A stretch of DNA of 64,000 nt, from contig JASANC010003656.1 of assembly GCA_030248135.1 (NCBI GenBank), positions 1 through 64,000 on the forward strand, written 5' to 3'. The stretch is from Theristus sp. LFF4_11 (Eukaryota > Nematoda > Chromadorea > Monhysterida > Xyalidae). The first letter of the stretch is position 1. Every line of letters begins with the position of its first letter. The notes beneath the pieces are model-generated. The model did not search any database. It worked only from the letters and a program-made list of their open reading frames with translations, and had not been told where the DNA came from. This document shows positions 9,613-46,169 of this stretch, one piece after another. The position numbers and the translations under genes are program-made.

Positions 9613-9894
9613 GCTGGGCCCCTATTGGTACCAGTGCCGGTGAACGGTTCGCCTATAACCGTTGTCTTGTGTGCGACATTCGCGCAGCGATGACTTCATC
9701 CAAGTCAGTTGTCTCCAGTCTGAAAACTCAATGTACAACCCGGTCAGAACAAGTGAGAGTTGTTCCGCCGTTCGGTCAACATGTGAGTGCCCTGTCAGGC
9801 CATGTGGCAGATGGTCTACAGTTTGGTACGTTGACTCAACGTCCGAAACCGCTGCCTCGGGCAGTTGATGTAAAAGCAACCACCCCAGTGGCAG

Positions 9895-11353
9895 TGGGGT
9901 CGGGCGTTGCTTCACAATACGGATTGCTCAATGGCGTGCACGTCCATGAACGCATTCATACATCGATGTCCGGACGGTCACGTGATCGACGGCTGCTCCG
10001 GTGCAATGTCGATGCTCGTTTATCGGTACATCGGCGAATTTCGGATGTTCCTTCGTTTTTCTTTGACTACTGGCTTTTGTCATGTGTGAGCAGACAAAGT
10101 TTAATGTCAGTTATTTCTTCGGAAGACTGCTACGCACTGAAGTCGACCCATAAATCATAAACAATCAGTTGATTGGTTGGTGATCACGTGATGTATGCTT
10201 TCCGCGTATAGGCGTTGTTGTCCTGCACGGAAAGCAGGCATACACGTGTTCACCAACCAATCAGCTGATTGCCCATAAATTAGCAGAGTTCGACTGCGAC
10301 TGTCTTTGCGGTTTCGCCCATTATAAGCGAAGACTATGGTCACCCTCGGGTTCTCAGTTCGTGCACGAACGAGGGACAGTGAATCCACCGAAAACGGTTT
10401 TAGTCTTCATTCATACGTCGACGTACGTCAGGTGCGAAGGAACGCAATCCTAAAACTATTTTTTTTGCACAAAGAATGAGACTTGACGTGACGTGACGTG
10501 ACGTGCCGTATGCGCACATGTCAGGTACAAACGGACGCTTAGCTCTGTTTTCAGCTCGTGCAGTTTTCGTTCGCGGCAGGGCTCGTATCTGTGCAGCGAT
10601 CAGACTTGGCTTAGCGGGTTACCGGCGAATCCGATTTCAATTGGCAATCATGCGCTCACGACAGCAACTCGTAAGTGAACATCGTGCATGGGCAAATTCA
10701 TCGTTTTTTTATGAATGGTGGGCATTTTGAGATCGAGGCAAAAAGATCGTGTGATTTTTTTGGTTTTCTTCGTTTCCATTGTCGATCGAACGCCCAATTC
10801 AGAATCCACCATCCATTTTTTCACTGGGTGGTTATTCAATACAGCAAAGTAAAACGCCAAAAACCAATCTAATTAGCCAAAGAATATTTCTGTCGTATTC
10901 GATTTCTCCGACATGGTCTTGCTTCAATGTTTTTTTTGTAATTAGAGTTTCTCCGTTATAAAGCTTCTTCCCCTGTCGTTTCAATGAAATATCTCGAATT
11001 TGAACGAAAAGCTGATGCGAAAAAACGATCGTGTCGATAGCAGTTATCGCACGGCAATAATGAAAATCGTGTCGAGACCGAATGCGGTAATACCGTACTC
11101 CCGCGGCGTTACAGTTTTTTTTTATTTTTCACTCATAGTGGACGACGCGAACGCGTGCTACCAAGACGTCGACATTCCCCTATCGGCGTTTCCCGTGCAC
11201 CTCCGACGTTACCTGCCGAACGTGATGTATCAACGGCCGTTAGGCGACGACACGCTGCGATTGGTGGCGCTGGTGTCGCTGAGACCAATCGAGTCTGGCG
11301 AAACCATACTCGTCTATTCGCACGACATTGTTAGTGCGCGATCCGCTTATTAG
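9895..11353 (+). CDS. SETD9-like: SETD9-like SET-domain protein, 3' part (N-terminus unresolved)
   Basis: Three exons are supported: about 9895-10025, 10555-10670 and 11139-11353 (stop TAG). Junctions are GT-AG and in frame. The order of motifs matches vertebrate SETD9: FIHRCPDGHVIDG, then LVYRSCS, then a DQTWL segment, then ANACYQDVDIP and RRYLPNVMYQ, ending ETILVYSHDIVS. SET proteins transfer methyl groups from S-adenosylmethionine to protein lysines, but SETD9 activity is poorly known. The usual catalytic Asn region just before ANACYQ reads LTTATLDD here and lacks the Asn pair I remember in the vertebrate protein, so it may be inactive. The first coding exons could not be identified; the start given is a guessed acceptor. 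The first intron shown carries a MITE at 10136-10302. Confidence 0.75.
10136..10302. mobile_element. MITE family 1 copy (Tc1/mariner-like ends)
   Basis: Inverted terminal repeats related to CAGTCGAACTC, with the shared inner blocks TCAGTTGATTGGTTGG and CCAACCAATCAGCTGATT and a GTGATCACGTGATG segment. It lies in a SETD9-like intron. Confidence 0.65.
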
Positions 11354-12238
11354 CTTTTTTGTTTTTATTTTTTGATTTTTAAGTTGGAAATCCTAGTCTG
11401 AAGACGGTTGCAGTGATAGACAAACACACTGGCATCCATCATAAGCGTGCATGTCAACGCGCATGTATGCCTGTGTGTTTGATTCTTTGTGAATGTGCAA
11501 CAGCAACATTACTATCCTATCAGCGGTTATTTCAGCCAGTAGATACTGTCTTCAAACTAGAACTGTCCATTCTGGCCCAGCCTCAATATGGGCCTGGGTT
11601 GTTATTTATTGATTGTTTCAATTTGTACAGGTGGTGTTGTTTTCACTGTGATTTCTGACCGAGAAGAAAGTTTTTTTTGCGCAGACTTCACTTTTGTTTT
11701 GTTTCTCGCTTTCCATCTTTTTTGTATCTCATGCACTTTCGAAGTTTTTTCTTCTGGAATTCAAATCAACCAACCATACCAATGGATTGCTATTATCGTG
11801 TGCTCATCTGTACTCTGCCATAGAAAAACTTATTATTCGCTGATATTTTACCCTTCGCAAATTCTTTTTCCGAGGATTTTTTCTGAAGATACTTGCGGAA
11901 CATATTTTTTCTACATTCTAAAACCTCTTAACTGTATTTGATTTCATTTTTGCCGAAATTTCATGAGTCAATTATACCAAAACACTAATTTTTTGTTGAT
12001 CTTTGTACACCGGATATTTACTGCCACAAATTTCAGGATAAACCAGGAAATTTCTTTTACGTGTAAAGTGAGGGCAGTCGGATCATGGTTTGGCGGAAAA
12101 TAACAACGACAAATTTTAGATGCGGAAAACAAAAAGAATTGGAGCCAAGAAATAAATGCGGCTGGTAACCAAGTTGTTCATGCAACACCCATATTGTGTT
12201 AAAATCCCTTTCTCATCGATCGCTGATTTTCTGATTTT
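11354..12238. other. Intergenic spacer between convergent genes
   Basis: AT-rich sequence between the SETD9-like stop (+) and the DM13 gene stop (-). Nothing else recognisable was seen. Confidence 0.5.
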
Positions 12239-19893
<7,655 letters not shown>

Positions 19894-21105
19894 TTTTCTT
19901 CAAACTCTCTGCTTTATTTCTTTAGCGTATAATATTTTTCAACCACCCGTCCATGTTTCTTGGATGGAAAGCCACGCATTTTTCTGGAAAAAACTCCACT
20001 ATAAAACAGTCATAACCGTTCAGGATGCATTAGTTGTAGAAGAAATCAAAATTGTTTTAATTCACCGGACGAATACACCAATTTTCGTTTGTTCAAATTC
20101 ATAAATGCTCATTTTAAGTGGACAGACTACATTCGTAAAGCACTCACAACATGATGGCACGTGTGCACATATATTTTTGATCATTTTTACATTATTTCAC
20201 GCAAAAACTGTTGCCAGTGGATGTGGAGGTCCGTAAAATCGCGAAATTAAAGCTCAATAATAGTCGTGTCGTGTGGGTGTTTCGGACACATGAATATGAA
20301 CATGGAAATTGTTCATGTCATACGTATGGATAACGTAATCATTCAGTTCACACACGTACGTCCACAATGTGCATGTGACGTGCGCCAGACAACCACGCCG
20401 AATCAGATATTATGTGAAATCGAAATGCATACACAACAGTCGGTGATGCATATCGAGGTTGCGCTAGCCGTATTTTAGCGGTCGCAAATGCCATTTAGTG
20501 GCAGTTCAATACTGATACAACACCCTTGAAACGTGCATTTTTTTTGTTTTCGCGGGCTCTTGATGAGTGAAAAAAACCGTGAAATGTAAAAATGGGTGTT
20601 TTATGTTTCTTTTGGACCATAACAAGCATGATTGGTGTAACTTTAATAAACTAACAGTAAATTAGCAGCTAAACGCTTACAACTTCAAAAAAAGGAACAG
20701 TGTTAAGTCAAGGCCACACCGAAGAATCAAATATTCGGGAATAATTTTCGGCTACATATACTGCATTGTTTCCGTACCATGCGGTAACACCGTAATAATT
20801 GGCCATCGGTTTAGTCACTCACGTTAAAATTATGTTTTGCTTTCGTTAATAACATTTTCATGCTCTTACTCATGATATTGATTTGGAAAAATTTCGAAAT
20901 ATTTAGAATTTTTCGAAAAGCCTCACTGACCTGTACCTTTGACAATTGCGAAAGAATATTTTTATTCAACAAATCATAAATTAAAAGATCGTGAATAAAC
21001 AAATTTCACACAAAAAGAACAGTCAGCGGCTCTAAACGAACTTTAAAGCTGGAAAATGGAAGTGAAACAATATCTCAAAGTAAATGCACAAAGAACTTCA
21101 TAATT
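19894..21105. other. Spacer upstream of the DM13 gene
   Basis: AT-rich sequence between the DM13 gene start and the 3' end of the LDLR-like gene, both minus strand. It should hold the DM13 promoter; no clear TATA element or other feature was identified. Confidence 0.4.
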
Positions 21106-21337
21106 GTCGCGTCTGTAGCGCAGGTGTAGGGCTTTCGCCTACCGTTCTGTAGGTGGAAAGTTCGAACCTCGCTGCGGACAAGACACACAATGGAGAAACT
21201 AAAGTGACCAACAAGATCCAATGGTCTACTCCCTCCAGAGCCGAGGGTAAATTGGGCTCGGGGCAGTATTGCCCGTTTCCGCCGGAGTTTGGTACCTTAG
21301 GGTTTCCGGAACCGGCGCGCGAACAAATAAAAAAAAA
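21106..21337 (+). mobile_element. tRNA-derived SINE
   Basis: The head has an A box (TAGCGCAGGTGTAGG) and a B box (GTTCGAACC) at tRNA-like spacing. The body ends in TTTGGTACCTTAGGG, GGTTTCCGGAACCGG and an A-rich tail. The same tail recurs at 15855-15912 and near 26610-26660. Confidence 0.65.
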
Positions 21338-21468
21338 TGTTAACAAATAATTTATCCAATCTCAATCTGATGGATGGGTACAATCCAATCCAAAACACAC
21401 GCAACACCTACATAACCGAAAAAAACACACTCGAAAGACCAAACAAACAAAACGAATTCAATAATTTA

Positions 21469-35492
<14,024 letters not shown>

Positions 35493-38400
35493 TTTTAAAG
35501 GTGAGTTGACAAAATTTAAATTTAAATCTAGCGTATCATTCAAATCGTGCGCGTTCGCTGTGTTCTCGCTGCGTAGTCTGTTGAAACTATGCTTTTGATA
35601 AAGTCAAGCCAAGCAAACGAGTCTTATGTGAGCTTGCCAAAAATCTGAATGTTTTCTGGAAGGAATTCTGAAAAAAAACGCACTTCCGTACATGTCCAAA
35701 TTTAAGCCGGAACAGATTTACGCATACACACGCCTCTAAAACCGCATCAAAGCAAAAAAGCACATATATCAAGTTGTAATGTTTGCTCACACACACGTGC
35801 ACGCAACTTGTCCTGTACCATTAATGTAAACCCGTTCCCATTACGTTCCGCTCAATCAATGTACAACTACTACAAAACAAACAAAATGAACAGCTAAAGT
35901 AACAATACAGCCGCAGAAGGAAAGGAAAACCTGAGGATCACGCCTAGAATTTGTTGCAATGCGCCATATCCCATGGCTCACACATAGTGTTTGATTTTAG
36001 ATAAAACTCAGTGATAGCGAACGATTTTAGAATAACGACAAAAATTCAGCAGAATCCACTGTGAACCTTTGCAACAGAATGTGAACATTTCGGAAGTGAA
36101 AAAGTGACATGACAGAAAGGCGAAGAAAACCGTTTTCGAAACTATAAGCAAGATCTCAAAACGGTCTTTCGCATTATTTACACCCCGCAGAGATAATAGT
36201 AATTTGCATTCACTGCACGAAAGAAATAGAAGAAACGTCGGTAAACATGGCCCAAATTTGTCGCGTTTTCATTGTTCTGTAGCAATGGCAATATTAAAAG
36301 TTTCAGAGAACTTTGTTGTATTTGTTCAGAGGCTAAATAAATAATTTAGAATGAAATGAAGCTCCGTTTATATAGCATGAAGTACTTTACGTGCTATAAG
36401 TGAACCAATCATTCACAAGTACTGTACGTAGCTTACAGTCTTTGAAAAAAGTAGTTCAGCTGCAATAATAGATTAACAAAAAGCGGCTCTGGATGTATTG
36501 TTAATTAATTATAAAATAAACTTTAGCTGATCAGATTAATTGTAGAACCATGATGCTGTGTGCTGGATAAATTTTCGATCAAAGTTTGTCAAACTATTGT
36601 GATTATTGCACACCTCTGTAATTAGCAATAAAAAAGCCGCAAAAATTTGTCACAAACAGCATCAGCAACACTACATTTTTTGTGGCTCGGTGTAGTTGGT
36701 GGTGTTAAAGATCAAATATTGTTGGTTATACATCATGTGCACATCATCGTTGCATGCGCAAATTTTTTATTTCAAAAAAGTTTATCTGTCTACACAAGCG
36801 TGATTGCAATTGTTTCTGGAGGATATATGTGATGCAATGCGCGTAACCTCGTATTAATGACCACGGTATCTACCGTATTTGGTCTCGACACGATCTCTAA
36901 ACGTTTCAATAGTTCCCGTCCCTCTTCACGTCCTTTTGATGTCACTCACATGTTTTCCTGTTCTGTCATGAAATGACATGATATGAAAAGGGACAGGATA
37001 TGGGACATACATTTTTTAGCGTGAACTATCTGTACCACATAGCGTTAGTGATATACTCATTCACAAAGATCATTTTTTATTCACAAAAGAAACAACAACA
37101 ATTTTTCTTGTCAATTTTAACTGATTTTTTTGACAAAGTGTACAATAACTATGTCGGATGGCAAATATCGTAGTCATTAGCCAACAGATTTTTTTATCCA
37201 TGCAAATAAATTGCGCTCACGGATCGCGCGTAGTGTTTTAAAACATGAAGTGGGTAATTGACCTAGCTATTAACCCCATGATGTTACATACATTGTATAC
37301 ACGATTCATCACAAAACTTCCAGTGCTGCCGTAAAAATTTGTTAAAAATGCAAAAATTATTTGCTGTTTGTTTCTCAGGAACAGACACATTTTTGATCCA
37401 GTCTTTGATTGTTTTTTTCCAGTGAAAGTGTCTGTGTGTGGGTGGGTGGAAGAGAGCAGACAATTTGTGATCGATTTAATTCGGGTTTTTTGAAGATGGA
37501 AGTAATGTATTACTGCTGACTCAACGCTTCCACATGTACAAAATAAAAACAGTGAAAAAAGTATCATTAAACGAAAAGCTTTTCACTTTTGTCCAATGCA
37601 CAGAGACCTGATTTCGCCAGGTCCAGTAGTGGTGTGGTACTACCGTAGTGTGGTGTCTCCTGGCTCTTCACTTCAAGCGCATATGGTCAGTTGGTTTGCA
37701 ACGCTCAGACTACTTTCTTAGCATAGAATGTGTTCGCAATAAAAGCGTTGTAGTATTCTGGGCCCCACTCTGTCGTTTTTGAGTTTCGATGGTCAGAGCA
37801 GTAGCACATCATATAAAGTAACTCTCGATCAGGAAGCCGAAGCAATAAAACCACCAACAGTACAAAAGGAAATACACTCGGAATTACACACGCTGCGGGG
37901 GATAACTGTAAAATATCAGGGAACCTAGAAAGCAGAATCTCAAAAATCAACCATTCCTGGCAATGAAGCCGCAAGGGACACGATGTTCTGCCAGTGTATA
38001 CATGTATGACCTATTTTTTCAAACTGTCCCACTGAAATGACGTCATGTGTCGCCAAACATGCGCTTGCCGTTCACAGCAAACCAGACTGTCCGTTTAGCC
38101 GATTTCTTGCCGCAAACAAATGGTGAATGTCGAATCAGTCACACCAAACTGACATTTTAGTGCCTGTACTTTGACAAACGGGCGTTTTTAAAGCAAATGA
38201 CGTCATTTTAGTCCGGACACGTTTGAATAAATCCGCAATACAATACAAGAAAAGTTCGCTGTTTTGCGTTTCTTCAGGTAGACGCACGGCGCGGAGGCGG
38301 AATTTTGAAGGATACCACAAAATCCTGAACATAAAAATACTGGATTTTTTAAATTAGTGATGCAATTCAATGTTTTTTTATGCAAGTGATGCAAGTTAAA

Positions 38401-41400
38401 TTTTAAATCGGTGCAACCCCTTTTCAATAAATAACTGTAGCTCCTGAACTGAAATTGAAAACAGCCCGGTCAAAAACATATGGTGATCTGCCTGCACAGA
38501 GTAAAAGCTTTGCGTTAATTGTTGACCCGTAACAAAGATCCGACATCCGTTGATGCCGGGTATAAATTTAATGAAGCGTTTTTGGGAATTAAGCTGTGGC
38601 ATATAAATTGACTGGTCGAAAATTTATGCATGTTTGTATTGGTATTTTAGGATGTTTTAATCAATCAATCAATATGCGCTAATGTTCTTCAAGCTGATTT
38701 GTTTGCACAAAGAAAATCAAGCCAAAAAAACCAGAAGATTTGTTTCCTCGCATTTTTGGGCGGATTTTTTCATGAATTATTCATTTTATTGGCCGGGTGC
38801 GTTTGTCTGTTTTGTTTCATTTATTTTTAGGTAATCTTGCAGTTAATTAAAGATGTCACAATTGTACTGTACATACATGTACTGGACCCAGCTGGACTTT
38901 TAAGCGCTGGAGCAAATGCTCAAGACCGTATTTTGTAACCTTTAAAACGACTTCTTTTTCTTTGACTTCTTTGGCTCAAAACGGCCGCATTGCATGTTGC
39001 ATGAACTATATACCGTAGTGTGCTTTTTAATTTGCAATAAATACCATCAATCAAAGAAGCCGTATAATAATAACACAAAAAAAATCCCCGAACTGCTTGC
39101 AACTCTATACTCTGTACTCAATCAGTTTTATTACGGAGCATATTTTCACACATCATCGAAATCGAGACAGAAAAAATGCTTGATAGAAATTGTTTCTGCT
39201 TTTTTTCTCTCGCCGCAGGTGTCTGAAGCGAGAATTTCATGCAGTTCCAAAATTACTACTGAAATGGATACCACCCGCCCGCTCGCCAAACGGTCAGAAA
39301 AAACGTGTTAAAAGTCAATTGCTCTTTTCTTTGATTTTAACGTGTTTTCTGTCATAAATTTCCAAACAGCGGCGCGCAATTACGCCTGTTTGATTAATGA
39401 TCTGTTTTTGTGCTTTAAGAAAGAAAGTAACTTTCTGTCAAAATTTTGAAGAAAAAATTATAATGAACTTCATGCTATGAAGGCAATTATGTTTAGGAAA
39501 ATTTCAAATTACACTGCAAATCGTCTTGATTTTTTACATTTTCGGTGCCTTTTTTGTTTTTGTTTTGCAGCTGCTCGCACGCATGTGTGTGATTTATTTG
39601 TGATTAGCTGAAGATTGCGAAGGAATCATTTTTCAAATTTTTAAAACAGTTCGTGAGTCAGACCAATGCAAACAACGATCGTTAAAAAAACAGATCTTGA
39701 TGTTTGGCCACTGAGAAACGTGGCTACTATGCTGGCTGCTAAAGTGGCTACTAAGACGCGTTTACTATTACTATAATCTTACAGCACGTAAACGATTTTA
39801 GTGAAAAGGCTAAATTACCGATACCAAACTTTATTTTTATTTTATTCAACTCGTGCTTTGAAATGTTCATCAACCCAGAGACATCATCACAAATTCTTCA
39901 TATGCCCAGGTATTCCGTTACGTCACACTGTTAACAAAATCTGCTGAATTGAAAAGTTTTTGTTTTAAAACTTCAATCCAAACATTCCACACAGAATGAG
40001 ACACATATCACGTCTTCTTGACACTTCAATCAAAATCTCACGCAAAACATGGCCGATTATTGTTACAATGTGGTTGGTCAATGGATTCGCAAGCTGTAAC
40101 AATTTTTGAAATGTTAATTGGTGACTCGTGAAACAAATTATTCATCGGGGAATGAAAATTGCTCGTATACGTTGTATTTTTAAACACATACACGCACATA
40201 TATGTCATGGTCCTACTTCTAATATGATTCAATTACAGTTAATCCAATCTATTTAACTGTGTTTCCCACAATTTAAAGTGTCCTTTCAATGCGTTTTCAA
40301 AAACTTTTCGGGCACATAAATTTTTCAAAGTACGCAATTATGCAGATATGCATAAAATTCACCGACCATAATTACTCCAATAACAGTAAATAACGTAATT
40401 TTATCGTTTGGGTATGCAAACTTTACAAAGTAAACGAAATTTGAAACCTGCTCCAGACGTCTGTTCAGTTAACTATCCAAAATAATTTTAGAGCTTCTGA
40501 AAGTAAAACCAACACCAACCCACCGATCACTTCTAACTTCCATAATTATGCAAACTTGTCATGGTTTCACATCAAAAACGTAAATTTTAACACTCTAACA
40601 CCCTGTTAAATTGTGTGTATTTCTGACGTTTTCTGTTTTCAAGTAGCAAAAAAAACTGTAAATCTCGTATTTCTCACATGAAACTTTCCGGTGATTTATG
40701 AACTTTTCACTCGTTAATCTAGATCGTCGTTGAACGAAATCATCGATTCTATTCGAAATGTTTCTGAAGATTAATGGGTTATATTCAAATTTTGTCCAGC
40801 TTTCCCTGGGTTTCGAGTATTTTTTGTTATCTCACCAAGGAATCTAGCTGATACATTAAAATAGTCTTGTTTTAAACATGTGTAAAAATCAAGTAAGTTT
40901 GGAGGGCAATGGGGGGAGTGGCTGTGTTTTGGTTTTGATAAATTGCCTCATAAACTGTTTTTGAAGTCATATAAACATGTAAGCGGTTTTTAAATTCTGT
41001 TATAGATGTTACTCTAGCGATAAAGGATCGATACCTCACTTTATTCATTCACTCGTTCATTCACTTTTTAATGCTTTTTTGATTTCAGGACCACCCTATT
41101 TTTTGAAGTTGCTAAAAAAGGCATAAATCAATCATGGTTTTGCCGTTATATATAGTAGTTTTAAAGTGAAACTTTTTAACACCTGGCTATCTGCTGGATT
41201 CATCTGAGTTGCCAACCTAACGCAATGTTGTTATGGATGTATTTCCACCTAACCGTTTCAAGCACCATAATGGACCACACACATAAACTCCACTGATTTC
41301 CAACTTTGATGCGTTTTTGTCACCTCATAAACTGCGTTTTAAGCCAGAGCATTTTATAATATTCGAAGTGACAGATGTTACCGTTAGATCTACACCTTAC

Positions 41401-43170
41401 AACATTGGTTTCCAAATTCGAATTGCTGTGGTGTCTGTTTTGAAATGAGCGTGCTTTCCTTCAGGCTCACAAGGTGTTCTTTGAAAAACCGAGCCGAATA
41501 AATAACATAAATTGTCATTTTCTAAGGACACTGATTTGTATTTGGACGTTTGATGCCGTTGATGTATGCAGTGCTAACATACAGTGCAAACTTCAGAGAA
41601 ATGAAAAAAACTTATTGACCACTTAAAGAAACCGATTATTGTATCCTATCCGTCAGTCAACTGAAATCAAAGGAAAATAATCATAAACTTGAAAAAAGTT
41701 ATGATGATGCAGATGATACAGATGATACCGGGTGGGTTTTTTTTGTTTTCGGAAAGTCAGAAAAACGTGTACCGTATACCATGTACTTAAGAGGACACGG
41801 CGGTATACTTATATACATATATAACGAGTAAATCTTGAAAAAAAGCAGGTATAATGCAAATGTCGCATTATCAAAACAGCTTTTTTTCTGACATAACCGA
41901 GGAAATGCGCGGCAGCCGTGTTGATTTCCTGTTTCCTTCGATTTGGCTGAAATTGAATAATTTTTAACTATGTTTTCATGTCGTAATCTTTTATTCGTCG
42001 GATATACTTTAGCAATAAAGTGCATCTGAAGATGCGGTTGAAGATCAAAAATTATATATGCATTCCAAAATGCCGTCTTTACTGACAGCTGTTAAAACAC
42101 AGATGGTAGTTAGGGAACAGTTTTGATTCTTCTGGAGGTGTGTCCGTTGCCTTTCCGTTTTTACGGAGCGAAATTTTCGGTTTTCCGTCACTTTTCCGCC
42201 ACACCTGCGCGCACATCAAAACGAAATTGTGTCTAACCTTCATTTTCTAGCGGAAAATCGATCGTATTTTTTTCAAACGAAAAACCTGTTTACAGTTTTC
42301 TTTTCCGAAACGACATACTCTGAAAAAAGTTGACGCTCATTTGTAACAAAAATAATGATTTTACACCAGAGGACGAGACCTTTTTGACTTTTTTGTGTTG
42401 TTTGTGCCAAAAACATTCACGCGCAAACACGACAACATTATCAAACACATCAGCAGTTTTTTTTGAACTGTAACAATTCAACACACACCAATTATGTCAT
42501 GAAATTGGCCGCATAAAAACACACCAATTAAAAAAGTTATTGTAAGTCAATTAAAATCAAAATGCAACTGAAAAAATGCACATACAGAGAATCGGGCGCA
42601 ACACTTTTCACACCTTGTAATTTATTTCGCTTCTTGCCTACGTTGATTTTTAACCACCATTAGTTTGGTGTATTTATGAAGAGGCGGAGTTTGGACAACG
42701 TGACAGCCGGCTTCACTGATTGGTTGAAAATGGGTAACGAGTGTTGTTCGCGAACGGATCATCAGTTAAGGCCGTCTTCTAATATAAACTACCATAACCG
42801 TATTAGTGCCTTAATTTCAGCGTCAAAAGAGCAACAGTCAAAAAGTCCTCTTGATTTAGTCGAAAAGATCTATATTTACCGCTTAAATCTAACAGTTTTG
42901 CACTTTCAAGTGGATGAGTGTTTCCATATCAAAAAGAATTTACCGATATCGTTCGAAATTAAATCAAGTATCACTGACCCCTGCAGTGTTGAGAAAAGGA
43001 TCAAAGCTAAAAAGCAAAACTGCTAAAGCCTCGAATCTAAACAATAAGCACACACCCCAACTAGCGCTGCTTGTAGATTGATATTAATGTATACCTAATG
43101 AATATTTAATAACTTGTGCAAATCAATGAATGTATCCTCATTATGTAATTATATTTATCATTACAGAAAG
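35493..43170. other. AT-rich intergenic region
   Basis: It lies between the divergently transcribed LDLR-like (-) and Msx (+) genes and so holds both promoters and probably Msx enhancers. The only recognisable content is a MITE-2 copy (38007-38240) and a MITE-3-like fragment near 36860-36900. Short ORFs show no domains. Confidence 0.5.
38007..38240. mobile_element. MITE family 2 copy, reverse orientation
   Basis: Left CTGTCCCACTGAAATGACG and right TTTAGTCCGGACACGTTTG ends match the copies at 13375 and 30598 when reversed. Confidence 0.8.
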
Positions 43171-43172
43171 CT

Positions 43173-43183
43173 GTATATATAAA
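43173..43183 (+). promoter_or_regulatory. TATA box of the Msx gene
   Basis: TATATATAAAAC lies about 75-80 bp upstream of the proposed Msx start codon. Confidence 0.45.
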
Positions 43184-43255
43184 ACAAAAAGAAAACAGAT
43201 AGAGAAACAGACTTCTGACCTGTTGGAATTTACATCGGGCGATCACAACGTGCGT

Positions 43256-46169
<2,914 letters not shown>

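Noticed and set aside
9507..10160. 217-codon ORF overlapping the SETD9-like exon
   Set aside because: It is in a different frame from the SETD9 motifs and is rich in Arg/Ser from GGCG repeats.
21106..21180. Functional tRNA gene
   Set aside because: A and B boxes are present but the acceptor stem pairs poorly and the sequence runs on into a SINE body and A-rich tail.
37238..37567. 109-codon minus-strand ORF with hydrophobic start
   Set aside because: Isolated in the AT-rich spacer with no domain or exon partners.
42676..43026. 116-codon ORF before the Msx promoter
   Set aside because: No domain, no splice partners and AT-rich context; probably chance.
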